From NCBI RefSeq assembly GCF_016714275.1, contig NZ_JADJNP010000002.1, forward strand, positions 558,001 through 622,000: a stretch of 64,000 nt of DNA. Reading direction: 5' to 3'. The notes below the pieces were generated by a model. The model ran no database searches. It was not told where the DNA came from and saw only the letters and a list, made by a program, of their open reading frames with translations. Of the stretch, positions 46,514 through 56,599 are shown piece by piece; the stretch's first letter is position 1, and every line of letters starts with the position of its first letter. Source of the DNA: Tessaracoccus sp. GTDB taxonomy: Bacteria > Actinomycetota > Actinomycetes > Propionibacteriales > Propionibacteriaceae. Both the position numbers and the translations under genes were made by a program.

Positions 46514-47776
46514 ATGTCGGACAACAACAGGGATCTCGACTGGCTCTATCGTCGCGACGAGGAGCAGCTCGAACACACGCGCGTGATGCCGCCTGTCACC
46601 GACCCGCCCACGAGGCCGCAAGCCGCCGCGCCCGGCCCGCGTCCCCAGCCGACTCCACAGGAGCCCGGCGGCTGGCCGGCATCGGGGCAATCGTCATACC
46701 CGCAGCAGCAGGCCCGGGCGCCGTACGCGCCCCAAGGTCAGGCTCCGCGCACGCAGACCGCTCCCCCGGCCGGACGCCCTCCCACGCCGCCTGCGTCGTC
46801 GGTGAACCAGCCCAGGAAGCGGAAGCGCCGCCGTCCCGTCCTCAGGACGGTCATCGCGCTGGTGCTCGCCTGGCTCGTCTTCCTCATCGGCACCCCCGTC
46901 TATGCGCTGAGCACGTCCGACACCGTCGACGCGTTCCCGGCCGAACAGCTCCCGGCGCAACCCGGCAGCACGTTCCTGCTTGTCGGCTCGGACGCCCGCG
47001 AGGACCTCACCAAGGAGGAGCGCAAGCGCCTCGGGACGGGCAGCACCGAGGGGCGCCGCACGGACACCATGATGCTGCTGCACCTCCCGACGAGCGGAGA
47101 TCCCGTGCTCCTCTCCCTCCCCCGCGACTCTCTGGTCAGCATCCCGGGCCGCAAGAAGAACAAGCTCAACGCCGCCTATGCGTTCGGCGGGGCACCGCTG
47201 CTGGTCGAGACCATCGAGGCGAACACGGGCATCCGCGTCGACGGCTACCTCGAGATCGGCTTCCTCGGGATCGTCGACATGGTCGATGCCGTCGGTGGCA
47301 TCGAGGTGTGCCCCGCCTTCGACATCGACGACCGCGACTCACACCTGAAGCTCGGCGAGGGCTGCCAGACCGTCGACGGGGTGACCGCGCTCGGCTACGT
47401 CCGGATGCGCAAGGGCGATCCGCGCGGCGACCTTGGCCGGATGGAGCGCCAACGCGAGGTCATCGGCGCCATCATGAAGAGCGTTGTCAGCCCGGCGACC
47501 GTCCTCAACCCCGTCCGCTACTGGAACGTGAACCAGGCCGCGGCCACGTCGCTCGGCCGCGGCGAGGGCACCGGACTCTGGGAGCTCGGCCAGGTGGGCC
47601 TGGGGTTCATGAGCGTGATGGCGGGTAAGGGCATCTCGATGACCGTTCCCATCGCCGACGCCAACCGGATGACCGACGTCGGATCCACCATGATCTGGGA
47701 CGAGGAGGCATCCAGCGCCGTGTTCGCCGCGATCGCCGACGGCGACACCGCGCCGCTCGAGAAGTACCGCAAGTAG
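46514..47776 (+). CDS. LytR-CpsA-Psr (LCP) family glycopolymer ligase
   Basis: 420 aa from ATG 46514 (GGAGGGAG 5 bases upstream). Long Pro/Gln-rich cytoplasmic N-terminus (1-100), basic patch, one transmembrane helix (LRTVIALVLAWLVFLIGTPVYAL), LCP domain about 145-400: FLLVGSDARED, TDTMMLLHLP, LLSLPRDSLVSIPG, NAAYAFGG, YVRMRKGDPRGDLGRMERQ. Divergent from the other LCP gene with about 124 bases between. Confidence 0.94.
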   Translation: MSDNNRDLDWLYRRDEEQLEHTRVMPPVTDPPTRPQAAAPGPRPQPTPQEPGGWPASGQSSYPQQQARAPYAPQGQAPRTQTAPPAGRPPTPPASSVNQPRKRKRRRPVLRTVIALVLAWLVFLIGTPVYALSTSDTVDAFPAEQLPAQPGSTFLLVGSDAREDLTKEERKRLGTGSTEGRRTDTMMLLHLPTSGDPVLLSLPRDSLVSIPGRKKNKLNAAYAFGGAPLLVETIEANTGIRVDGYLEIGFLGIVDMVDAVGGIEVCPAFDIDDRDSHLKLGEGCQTVDGVTALGYVRMRKGDPRGDLGRMERQREVIGAIMKSVVSPATVLNPVRYWNVNQAAATSLGRGEGTGLWELGQVGLGFMSVMAGKGISMTVPIADANRMTDVGSTMIWDEEASSAVFAAIADGDTAPLEKYRK

Positions 47777-47907
47777 GGGCTCCGCGGACAAGGCCACGCG
47801 TCACGCCTAGCCACAGCCCCGCGCGCGGCGGCTCGGCGGGCCGGGCGCAATGCGTTCAAGATGCCCACATACACTAGGGCGCGATACCCCCCATCAAGGA
47901 GATGATC

Positions 47908-49407
47908 GTGTCCCAGAGCCCCGCGGACCAGCCGGACTTCGTCACGGCTGGCCAGGAATCAGTGGGCGGCGCGCCCAGCGCAGCCGACCCGCATCAGGCG
48001 TACCTGCCTGTCGAGGAGCCCAAGAAAAAGTCGAAGACCCCCGCGATCGTCGCGGGCGTGGTCGCGCTGGCGCTGGTCGTCGGCGGCGCGCTCCTCGCGA
48101 TGAACCTGCTGCGCGGCGGGACCGCGGTCGCCGCGAAGGGGATCCCCGGCACCGCCGCGATGGTGTTCGAGCTGAACCTCAACCCCGCGGCCGCCGACCA
48201 GCTCGCGCTCAAGAACATCGCGGCGAAGTTCCCGCAGGTCGAGGTCAAGGAGACCACCGACTTCAAGGAGGCGCTCTGGGAGCTCATCCCGGATGCCGAC
48301 GACAAGCCCGACTACGCCGAGATCAAGCCGTGGCTCGGTGACTCCGCCGCCATCGGTTTGCTGGCCGGCGACGACCCCGCCCTGCCCGAGCCAGTCTTCG
48401 CGATCCACGTCACCGACAAGGCGAAGGCCGAGGCCTTCGTCAAGAAGGAGGGCACCGGCGACGCGCAGGTGTTCTTCGTCGACGACGTGATGGTCCTCTC
48501 CCCCACCGACTCGGGCCTGACGGAGGCCGCCATCAAGGGCTCGTCGGTCGCCGACAACGCCGACTACAAGGCCGACATCGCCAAGCTCACCGGTACGCAC
48601 CTGGCAACCGCATGGACCTCGCCGGCCTTCGCCGACATGATCATCAGCAACGCAGAGGCTGTCGCTCCGGGAACGCCCGCCGAGAGCCTCGAGGTGATGC
48701 GCGGCATGCGGAGCGCCATGGCGCTGCAAGTGAGCGAAGACCTGCTTCGGATGAAGGCACGCGCCGTCGTGCCCAATGCGCCGGATCAGCCAGAGGCCGC
48801 CGATGTCTCCGACTTCTTCCCGGAGTTCGATGGGAACTCGCTCATCGCCGTCGCGGGCGGCGCCACCGAAGAGGCTATGGAGCAGAACTGGGAGCAGCTG
48901 AAGCAGATGCCCGAGTTCACGCAGATCTACGACGCTTTCGCCGAACTCGGCATCACGAACGCCACCGATCTGTACGCGCTGCTCGGTTCCCGTTGGGGGC
49001 TCACCTTTGCCCTCCAGTCCGGACAGCCGGTAGTGGGCGCGAAGCTCCAGTCGGATGCTCCCGCGCGCCAGCAGGAACTCTTGGCCGGCCTCTCCCAGGT
49101 CCTCGGCGAAGGGATCGCCGTCGAGCAGGTCGACGGCCTCGGCATCGTCGCCGTCGGCCAGGGAGTCGACCAGGTGACGAACCCGGCCACCCGGCTCCGC
49201 GATGTCGAGTCGTTCGAAAAGGTCATCGACGGCAGCGCCCAGATGGCGCTGTTCGCAAACCTGGCGGCGCTTCAGAACCTGCCCGAGGTCGCGGAAGTGC
49301 TTGGCCAGGACGCCGACTTGCTGAGCCCGTTCGCTGCCCTCGGCGTGACGGCCACTCTCACCGGCCCGGGCGAATCGGAGACCCTCATCCGGGTCGCGTT
49401 CAGGTAA
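47908..49407 (+). CDS. DUF3352 membrane protein
   Basis: 499 aa. Start taken as GTG 47908, which is 6 bases after AAGGAG; the ATG at 47902 touches the AAGGAG and is badly spaced. One transmembrane helix (TPAIVAGVVALALVVGGALLAM, about 45-67), then an extracytoplasmic DUF3352 domain. Function unknown. Stop overlaps the convergent purE stop by 8 bases. Confidence 0.88.
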   Translation: MSQSPADQPDFVTAGQESVGGAPSAADPHQAYLPVEEPKKKSKTPAIVAGVVALALVVGGALLAMNLLRGGTAVAAKGIPGTAAMVFELNLNPAAADQLALKNIAAKFPQVEVKETTDFKEALWELIPDADDKPDYAEIKPWLGDSAAIGLLAGDDPALPEPVFAIHVTDKAKAEAFVKKEGTGDAQVFFVDDVMVLSPTDSGLTEAAIKGSSVADNADYKADIAKLTGTHLATAWTSPAFADMIISNAEAVAPGTPAESLEVMRGMRSAMALQVSEDLLRMKARAVVPNAPDQPEAADVSDFFPEFDGNSLIAVAGGATEEAMEQNWEQLKQMPEFTQIYDAFAELGITNATDLYALLGSRWGLTFALQSGQPVVGAKLQSDAPARQQELLAGLSQVLGEGIAVEQVDGLGIVAVGQGVDQVTNPATRLRDVESFEKVIDGSAQMALFANLAALQNLPEVAEVLGQDADLLSPFAALGVTATLTGPGESETLIRVAFR

Positions 49408-49900
49408 CGGCGCCACGCACGATCGCGCCCTTGGCGTGGGCGGCGTCGCGCAACTCCTCTTGGAAGTCCAGCATGCGCTCCAGGAGGGCGGCGTCGCTCG
49501 CGGCGAGGATGCGCACTGCGAGCAGGCCGGCATTGCGGGCGTTCCCGATCGCGACCGTCGCGACGGGGACGCCCGCCGGCATCTGCACGATCGACAGCAG
49601 CGAATCCATGCCGTCCAGGTACTTCAGCGCCACGGGCACCCCGATCACCGGGAGCGGCGTGAGCGCCGCCAGCATGCCCGGCAAGTGGGCCGCGCCGCCG
49701 GCCCCGGCGATGATCGCCTTGATGCCGCGCTCGTGGGCCTCGCGACCGAACCGGACCATGTCCTCCGGCATGCGGTGCGCGGACACGACGTCGGCCTCGA
49801 AGGCGACGCCGAACTCAGCCAGCGCATCGGCGGCTGCCTTCATCGTCGGCCAGTCAGAGTCCGACCCCATGACGATCGAGACGAGGGGGGCATCAGGCAT
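49400..49900 (-). CDS. purE: N5-carboxyaminoimidazole ribonucleotide mutase
   Basis: 166 aa. Purine step after PurK. Motifs: IVMGSDSDWPTM, SAHRMPEDM, IAGAGGAAHLPGM, GVPVALKYLDGMDSLLSIVQMPAGVPVATVAIGNARNAG in order. The start overlaps the purK stop. Confidence 0.97.
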   Translation of the reverse strand: MPDAPLVSIVMGSDSDWPTMKAAADALAEFGVAFEADVVSAHRMPEDMVRFGREAHERGIKAIIAGAGGAAHLPGMLAALTPLPVIGVPVALKYLDGMDSLLSIVQMPAGVPVATVAIGNARNAGLLAVRILAASDAALLERMLDFQEELRDAAHAKGAIVRGAVT

Positions 49901-51053
49901 CGGGGTCTCCCATCAGGTAGCCGGCAGCGTGCCGGGCGCGGCGCAGGACGTCGTCGACATCGGTGCCGGTGCAGGTGACGTGGCCGACCTTCCTGCCAGG
50001 CACGACGGTCTTGCCGTAGAGGTGGACGTGGACCGCGCGGTCGCGGGCGAACACGTGCTGGAGCGCGCCGGTGAGATCCGGCTCCGCGCCTCCGAGCACG
50101 TTGCGCATCACCACGACGTCGTCGCGCAGCTCCGGCGAGCCGAGCGGCAGGTCGAGCACGGCGCGGATGTGGTTCTCAAACTGGCTGGTGACGGCGCCGT
50201 CGATGCTCCAGTGGCCGGTGTTGTGCGGGCGCATCGCCAGCTCGTTGACGACGATGCGGCCGTCGCGCGCCTCCATCAGCTCCACCGCAAGCACCCCGAC
50301 GACACCCAGCTCCGTGGCGACGTTGATCGCCATCACCTGCAACTCCGCGGCGCGCTCCTCGTCCAGCCCAGGTGCGGGGGTGACGGTCTCGACGCAGATC
50401 CCGTTCTCCTGCGTGGTCTGGCTGATCGGGTAGGCGACGACCTGGCCCGACGGAGCGCGCACCACGAGCGCGGACAGTTCGCGCACGAAGTCGATGAACT
50501 CCTCGGCGACGATGCGCACCCGCTCCCCCGCCGACACCGTCGGCTTGTTCGCGAAGACCTCAAGGATCTCATCGGGTCCGTCGACCTTCCACACGCCCTT
50601 GCCGTCGTAGCCGCCGCGCGAGGTCTTGAGGATGATCGGCCAGCCCTGCTCCTCGCCGAAAGCGATGGCCTGGGAGGCGTCGTCGCACACCGCGAAGACA
50701 GGGCAGGAGACACCGAAGTCGCTGAGGTACTCGCGCATGTCGGCCTTGTCCTGCGCGTAGACCAGGGCGGTGGGTCCGGGCCTCACTACCGCGAACTCGC
50801 CGAGCTCTTCGAGGTACTTGGTGGGCACGTGCTCATGGTCGAACGTGATGGCGTCACAGCCGTCGGCGAAGCGGCGCAACATGTCGAGCTCGCGGTAGTC
50901 GCCGACGATGGTGTCCGGGATGACCTGGGCGGCGGATACGTCCGGGCCCTCGGCCAGCAGCCGTACGTCGATCCCCAGCGGGATCGCCGCCTGATGCATC
51001 ATGCGGGCGAGCTGCCCGCCTCCCGCAATGCCCACTCGGTAGCGCCTTGTCAC
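49893..51053 (-). CDS. purK: N5-carboxyaminoimidazole ribonucleotide synthase
   Basis: 386 aa ATP-grasp enzyme carboxylating AIR with bicarbonate and ATP. Motifs: VGIAGGGQLARMMHQAA, FDHEHVP, ILKTSRGGYDGKGVW, ELMEARDGRIVVNELAMRPHNTGHWSIDGA (split as two motifs in the fold). Coupled to purE by an 8-base overlap. Confidence 0.97.
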   Translation of the reverse strand: MTRRYRVGIAGGGQLARMMHQAAIPLGIDVRLLAEGPDVSAAQVIPDTIVGDYRELDMLRRFADGCDAITFDHEHVPTKYLEELGEFAVVRPGPTALVYAQDKADMREYLSDFGVSCPVFAVCDDASQAIAFGEEQGWPIILKTSRGGYDGKGVWKVDGPDEILEVFANKPTVSAGERVRIVAEEFIDFVRELSALVVRAPSGQVVAYPISQTTQENGICVETVTPAPGLDEERAAELQVMAINVATELGVVGVLAVELMEARDGRIVVNELAMRPHNTGHWSIDGAVTSQFENHIRAVLDLPLGSPELRDDVVVMRNVLGGAEPDLTGALQHVFARDRAVHVHLYGKTVVPGRKVGHVTCTGTDVDDVLRRARHAAGYLMGDPDA

Positions 51054-51078
51054 GGGTGCAGCCTAACGGGTGGGCGCG

Positions 51079-51591
51079 CTACTCCCCCAGCTCGCGGCGG
51101 TCGTTGTCGCGGTCGTCGGCGAACAACAGCTCCGTGATGGCGACATGCACCCGCTCGACCTTCGGCACATCGTGCAGGATAAGGGGTTGGCCGGCCGCGG
51201 TCTCGAGGATGAGGGTGCCGCAGCCCAGCATCCTGTCGGTGAGCGAACGTTCGTAGTTCACGTTGTTGATGCGGCGCAGCGGCAGGTCATGCCCGACCTT
51301 GTTGATGATGCCCTTGCGGGTGATGATGCGCCGATCCGTGATGGTGTAGGTGGACGTCACCCAGCGCAGGAACGGCAGCAGGACGAGCCAGATGAAGAGG
51401 ATGAGCGCGACCCCGGCGGCGGCGTAGTTGGCCCACGGCTGCCACTCCGGCGGAAACAACGCGATGGCGACGCCGACGACCGAGGCCAGCGCGAAAAGGC
51501 TGATTACCGGCACGATGAGCGCCTTGCCGTGCGTGCGCATCTCGACGATGACCTCTTCGTCGCTGCCCAATTGGTCCCTGCTGATCGCCAT
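51079..51591 (-). CDS. PH-domain (bPH2) membrane protein
   Basis: 170 aa. Two transmembrane helices (25-47, 56-78) followed by a bacterial PH domain (TYTITDRRIITRKGIINKV, DLPLRRINNVNYERSL). Function unknown. The purK-PH-birA order is the mycobacterial one. Confidence 0.9.
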   Translation of the reverse strand: MAISRDQLGSDEEVIVEMRTHGKALIVPVISLFALASVVGVAIALFPPEWQPWANYAAAGVALILFIWLVLLPFLRWVTSTYTITDRRIITRKGIINKVGHDLPLRRINNVNYERSLTDRMLGCGTLILETAAGQPLILHDVPKVERVHVAITELLFADDRDNDRRELGE

Positions 51592-51644
51592 GCACCCAGT
51601 CTTCCACGGCGCGCCCCGCGGACAGACCGATCTCGGGCGCAGCC

Positions 51645-51694
51645 CTTAGGAGGGAGATGTTCGTTGGTCTATCAACAAACATCTCCCTCCTAAG
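51645..51694. terminator. 22-bp inverted repeat at the end of birA
   Basis: Arms 51645-51666 and 51673-51694 with one mismatch and a 6-base loop. The birA stop TAG lies in one arm. Strong hairpin, no U tract. Both arms carry AGGAGGGAGATG, so each strand shows a ribosome-site-like sequence. Confidence 0.65.
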
Positions 51695-52487
51695 AGCCGA
51701 GGCGGGCGTGGACCACATCACCGACGGCGAAGGCGCGCACGCCGTCGGGGGTTGCCACTTCCAGGCGCCCATACTGGTCGACGCCGCGGCCGATGCCGTG
51801 GACGGGGGGCTCGCCGTCGAGGCGGACGGCGAGGTCCGCGCCGATCGACGCGCAACGCTCCACGTACTCGGCGCGCAGGTTTCCCCGCGCGGTCCACGCC
51901 TCATACCAGCGCGCGAAATGGTTCAGCACGCCCGCGACGATCGCGCTCTGGTCGAGCGGGAACCCCTCCAAAGCCAGCGAGGTGGCCGTGGGAACCGGAA
52001 GCTCGTCCGCGGTCAGCGACACGTTGATGCCCATGCCCACGACGGCGACCGCGCCGCCAGGACGCTCGATCCGCTCGGACAGGATGCCGCAGACCTTCCG
52101 CCCGCCGATCAGCACATCGTTGGGCCACTTCAGGGTGACGTCGTCCGGGTTCGGCGCCAACTCGGCGAGGGCCGACGACACCGCCATCCCCGCCAGGATG
52201 GACAGCCATCCCCACTGCGGGAACGCAGGCCGCGGGCGGAGGAGGACCGACATCGCGATCGAGGAGCCCTGCGGGCTCGCCCAGGTGCGGTCCAGCCGTC
52301 CGCGGCCCGCCGTTTGCTCCATCGAGACGAGCACGGCGCCTTCGGCCTCACCTGCGCGTGCGCGCGCGCCGAGGTCGGCGTTGGTGGACCCGGTGGTGGG
52401 CACGACGCTGACGTCGCGCCACGGCGTCGACGCCCCCAGCAGGGAGGCGATGCGGTCGGCGTCGGGCGGTTGGGTGCTCACGATCAC
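51690..52487 (-). CDS. birA: Biotin-protein ligase
   Basis: 265 aa from GTG 52487 (a second GTG two codons later is equally possible; the longer frame upstream seems non-coding). Attaches biotin to acyl-CoA carboxylase. Motifs: TTGSTNADLGARA, EQTAGRGRLDRTW (GRGRxxR), LKWPNDVLIGGRKVCGIL, VVGMGINVSL. No N-terminal HTH, so not a repressor. Divergent from the carboxylase genes it serves. Confidence 0.94.
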   Translation of the reverse strand: MIVSTQPPDADRIASLLGASTPWRDVSVVPTTGSTNADLGARARAGEAEGAVLVSMEQTAGRGRLDRTWASPQGSSIAMSVLLRPRPAFPQWGWLSILAGMAVSSALAELAPNPDDVTLKWPNDVLIGGRKVCGILSERIERPGGAVAVVGMGINVSLTADELPVPTATSLALEGFPLDQSAIVAGVLNHFARWYEAWTARGNLRAEYVERCASIGADLAVRLDGEPPVHGIGRGVDQYGRLEVATPDGVRAFAVGDVVHARLGS

Positions 52488-52564
52488 GGAGCTTATCCGT
52501 CCGCCACACGCGAAACTCTGGGGCACCCGCATGCGCCGGCGAGACGCGGGCTACGCTGACCATC

Positions 52565-54139
52565 ATGGAGATCGACATCCACACCACCGCCGGTCGGATC
52601 GCGAATCTGGGAGTGCGCATCGATGAAGCAGTGCACGCCGGTTCCGCCGCCGCCGTGGAGAAGCAGCACGCCAAAGGCAAGATGACAGCGCGCGAGCGGA
52701 TCATGGCCCTCCTCGATGAGGGCAGTTTCGCCGAGTTCGATCAGTTCTCGCGCCACCGCTCGACGGCGTTCGGGATGGACGCGCGGCGCCCGTTCGGCGA
52801 CGGCGTCATCACCGGCACCGGATCCATCCACGGCAGACCGGTGTGCGTGTTCAGCCAGGACGTCACCATCTTCGGTGGAGCGCTGGGGCAGGTCTACGGC
52901 GAGAAGATCGTCAAGATCCAGGACTTCGCACTGAAGACCGGCGTCCCCATCATCGGCATCAACGAGGGCGGCGGCGCTCGCATCCAGGAGGGCGTCGTCT
53001 CGCTCGCGCTCTACGGCGAGATCTTCAAACGCAACACGCTCGCGTCAGGCGTCATCCCGCAGATCTCGCTGATCATGGGCGCGGCGGCCGGCGGCCACGT
53101 CTACGGGCCGGCGCTGACCGACTTCGTCATCATGGTCGACAAGACCTCTCAGATGTTCATCACCGGCCCCGAGGTGATCAAGACGGTCACGGGCGAGGAC
53201 GTCACGATGGAGGAGTTGGGCGGCGGTCGGACGCACAACACGAAGTCGGGTAACGCGCACTACCTTGCCGCGGACGAGAACGACGCCATCGAGTACGTGC
53301 GCGAGCTGCTGACCTACCTGCCGCAGAACAACCTCGAGGACCCGCCCGTCTACGACGAGGAGGAGGTCGACCTCACGATCACGGACCACGACCGCGAGCT
53401 CGACACCCTCATCCCCGACGCCGCGAACCAGCCCTACGACATGCGCGATGTCATCCGCAACGTCCTGGACGACGAGGAGTTCCTCGAGGTCATGCCGCTG
53501 TTCGCGGGATCGATCATCGTCGGCTTCGGCCGCATTGAGGGCCGCTCGATCGGCATCGTCGCCAACCAGCCGACGGTGTTCGCCGGTTGCCTCGACATCG
53601 ACTCGGCCGAGAAGGCCGCCCGTTTCGTGCGCACCTGCGACGCGTTCAACATCCCGGTGCTCACCTTCGTCGACGTCCCCGGCTTCCTGCCCGGCGTCGA
53701 CCAGGAGCACAACGGCATCATCCGCCGCGGGGCCAAGCTCATCTATGCCTACTCGGAGGCGACCGTTCCCCTGCTCACCGTCACGACGCGCAAGGCGTAC
53801 GGCGGCGCGTACCTGGTGATGGGCTCGAAGCACCTGGGCGCCGACATCAACCTGGCCTGGCCCACGGCGCAGATCGCGGTCATGGGCGCCCAGGGCGCGG
53901 TCAACATCCTTTACCGCAAGCAGCTGGCCACCGCCGAGGATCCCGACGCCGAGCGCGCCCGCCTCATCCAGGAGTACGACGACGAGCTCACCAATCCCTA
54001 CGTCGCCGCGGACCGTGGTTACATCGACCAGGTGATCTACCCGCACGAGACGCGTGCACAGGTGATCAGGGCGCTGCGGTTGCTGCGCACCAAGCGCGGC
54101 GCGCTGCCGCCGAAGAAGCACGGAAACATTCCGCTATGA
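52565..54139 (+). CDS. Acyl-CoA carboxylase beta subunit (carboxyltransferase)
   Basis: 524 aa, AccD5/PccB type. Transfers carboxyl from biotin to propionyl- or acetyl-CoA. Two crotonase-like halves; oxyanion regions GINEGGGARIQEG and the later VTTRKAYGGAYLVMGSK; FADVPGF-type loop FVDVPGFLPGVDQEHNG. The biotinylated alpha subunit is outside the window. Followed at once by the epsilon subunit. Confidence 0.96.
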   Translation: MEIDIHTTAGRIANLGVRIDEAVHAGSAAAVEKQHAKGKMTARERIMALLDEGSFAEFDQFSRHRSTAFGMDARRPFGDGVITGTGSIHGRPVCVFSQDVTIFGGALGQVYGEKIVKIQDFALKTGVPIIGINEGGGARIQEGVVSLALYGEIFKRNTLASGVIPQISLIMGAAAGGHVYGPALTDFVIMVDKTSQMFITGPEVIKTVTGEDVTMEELGGGRTHNTKSGNAHYLAADENDAIEYVRELLTYLPQNNLEDPPVYDEEEVDLTITDHDRELDTLIPDAANQPYDMRDVIRNVLDDEEFLEVMPLFAGSIIVGFGRIEGRSIGIVANQPTVFAGCLDIDSAEKAARFVRTCDAFNIPVLTFVDVPGFLPGVDQEHNGIIRRGAKLIYAYSEATVPLLTVTTRKAYGGAYLVMGSKHLGADINLAWPTAQIAVMGAQGAVNILYRKQLATAEDPDAERARLIQEYDDELTNPYVAADRGYIDQVIYPHETRAQVIRALRLLRTKRGALPPKKHGNIPL

Positions 54140-54345
54140 GTGAGTCGCTGTCCTTCGACAAGGCCAGGCTCAGCGAGGAGGAAATCGCGGCGATCGCGAC
54201 GGTGCTCGCCGCAGCCTCGCGGCAGGAGCAGCTCCGGCAGGCCGACGACCGGCCGCTCGCGGGCGGCTGGAAGTCGTACTACCGGACGCTGCGTCCCACC
54301 CTGGTGCCCGGCCGCGAGGCCTGGCGCACCTACCATCGGCTGTGA
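54136..54345 (+). CDS. Acyl-CoA carboxylase epsilon subunit
   Basis: 69 aa. Start overlaps the beta stop (ATGA). LSEEEIAAIATVLAAAS and the C-terminal WRTYHRL are typical for actinobacterial AccE, which stimulates the carboxylase complex. The short frame fits the known size. Confidence 0.88.
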   Translation: MSESLSFDKARLSEEEIAAIATVLAAASRQEQLRQADDRPLAGGWKSYYRTLRPTLVPGREAWRTYHRL

Positions 54346-54357
54346 CCTGAGCCAGGT

Positions 54358-54874
54358 TCACGCCTCGAGCTCACGCATCGCGGGGAGCGAGTACGGCAGT
54401 ATGTCGGCGAGGAGCGCAGCGCACTTGACCATCAATGCGAGAGCCTCATGCCTGTTCGTCGCGGCAGCCTTGACCGCGAGGAGCTTGGCCTTTTCGGCGT
54501 CGGCGAGCGCACCGTCAGGGTAGTACGTCATGCCGCGCTCCTCGGCGTTTCTCTTCGCCTCGACGAAGGCGCGTTCCAGACGCGTCGCCGCGTCCCACAG
54601 CTCCAACGGCGTCATGACGTCGTAGTTGTCGTCCCACGCAATCAAGCACTCGAAGAAGCGCTCGGATTCGGGCACGGCGCTGTCGAGAAAAAGCCGGATT
54701 GCTGATCACCCAGACCGTGTCCATTCGCAGTGCACCGAAGCGCTCCTTGACGTCCGCCGCCAACTGACGGGCATCTCCCGGGACCGCAGCCAGGATGCCG
54801 GGGGCACCTCCGACAGCGGCGTGCTTCTCGGAAGGGCTCCCGCGCACCAGCGCCACCAGTACGGCTACGCCCAT
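54358..54874 (-). pseudogene. Unknown protein, one frameshift
   Basis: Two frames join into about 170 aa: MGVAVLVALVRGSPS... to VISNPA, then FLDSAVPESERFFECLIAWDDNYDV to the stop. They meet at a run of five A (T on the coding strand) at 54688-54692; four would restore one frame. N-terminal weak hydrophobic helix, helical C-terminal half. Not recognised. Either a real lesion or a sequencing error. Confidence 0.6.
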
Positions 54875-54949
54875 ACCGACGAAGAGCGCCGCAGCCCACC
54901 ACTATACAAGGCTCACTAGCCTCGCGCTTTCATGACGGTGGGTGGACTG

Positions 54950-56599
54950 TAGCGGCCTGAGATAGCGAAAGTGCCCCTGACTTGGGATGATGTGTTTTGC
55001 GAAGAACAAATCGTCCAACAAGTGAGGAGCACCTTCGAGGTGAAGAGTACCGGCTCCTATCCCAGGGCTCATGTCGATACCGCCAAGGTGGCCGCGGTCG
55101 GGCAGGCCGGCGGGATCCTGTTGACCGAAACCATCCGCGCCGCCGGCCTCGACCAGGCCCTGTCCGAGGCGCTCACCAGGTGGCGCAAACCGATGGCAGT
55201 CCACGACCCGGGCAAAATCATCCTGGATCTCGCCCTGTCACTGGTCCTCGGTGGTGAAGCGTTGAGCGACCTCGCTACCCTGCGCGCCGAACCAGGCGTC
55301 TACGGCCCGGTGGCATCGGACCCGACCGTGTCCCGACTCATCGCCACCCTCGCCAAGGACGCGGACAAGGCCATCAAAGCGATCGCCGGAGCCCGGCAAC
55401 AGGCCCGCGCCAGAGCCTGGGCCCTGGCCGGTCAGCATGCCCCCGACCACGCAGCCACTGCCGAGGATCCTGTGGTGATCGATCTCGACGCATCCCTGAT
55501 CACCGCACACTCGGAGAAACAGCAGGCGGCGCCGACGTTCAAACGAGGGTTCGGGTTCCACCCGTTGATGGCGTTCGCCGACCACGGCCCCGAAGGCACC
55601 GGCGAAGCCTTGGTGGTCCATCTACGCCCCGGGAACGCGGGCTCGAACACCGCCACCGATCACATCACCGTCACCAAGGCCGCGTTGGCGCAGCTCCCCG
55701 ACCGCAGCCCTCGCCCCGGCCGGAAGGTGTTGGTCCGCGCGGACGGCGCCGGCGGCACGAAGGACTTCACCGCCTGGCTCGCGACTCATCGGGTGTCGTA
55801 CTCGGTCGGGTTCACGCTCCCACTCGACACCAGCACCCTCTACCAACAGGTCCCCGAATGGGTCTGGGTCCCAGCCCTGAACGCCGATGGCCAGGCGCGT
55901 GAAGGGGCGGATCTGGCCGACTTCACCGGCCTGCTCAACCTCGACGGCTGGCCTACCGGGATGCGGGTAATCGTCCGCCGAGAACGGCCCCACCCCCGGC
56001 GCTCAACTCCGCTTCGATGACGTCGACGGCTACCGACTCACCGCCTTCGCCACCAACACCACCACAGGCACCCTGCAAGACCTGGACCTCAGGCATCGTC
56101 GCCGCGCCCGCTGCGAGGACCGGATCCGGATCGCCAAGGACACCGGCCTGACCAACCTCCCCCTGCACGGGTTCAACGCCAACCGGATCTGGTGCCAGAT
56201 CGTGGCGCTGGCCTCCGAGCTGCAGGCCTGGAGCGGGATGCTGGCCCTGGCCGGCCATGAAGCCCGACGTTGGGAGCCGAAACGGCTGCGCTACCGCCTC
56301 TACACCATCCCCGCGACCTTGGCCCGCCGCGCTCGCCGCGTCGTCCTGCACCTCACCGAACAATCCCGCTGGGCCGAGCTGATCATCAACGGCATCGGCC
56401 GCCTCCGAGACCTACCGGCACCCGCGACCTGACCCCCGGGCCCCCACACGTCCCCCCCCGAACCTGGAAGCTCCCGGCCTGGAAACCCGCACCGCAGACG
56501 TCACGCGGAGCCTTGTCACACCCACCTGCAAGAATCAGATCTGCCTCGACGCCACCGGCGCCGACAAGCCCCAAACGGGCCCCTCATGAAAGATCGAGG
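54950..56599 (+). mobile_element. IS1380-family element (limits approximate)
   Basis: Holds one transposase frame. Right end is placed near 56599 by the end-like GCCTCGATCTTTCATGAGG (rev. comp.), left near 54950 (CCTGAGATAGCGAAAGTGCC). The ends pair poorly by eye, and no target duplication is certain. Inserted between the carboxylase and maf genes. Confidence 0.65.
54971..56432 (+). pseudogene. IS1380-family transposase, frameshifted
   Basis: Frame 1 runs to 56020, frame 2 continues to 56432; together about 486 codons. Joined at a C5 run (55993-55997) where four C would restore PHPGAQLRFDDVDGY. DDE residues: VIDLDASLITAHSEK in the first part and CEDRIRIAKDTGL beyond the shift. Likely inactive. 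Confidence 0.88.
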
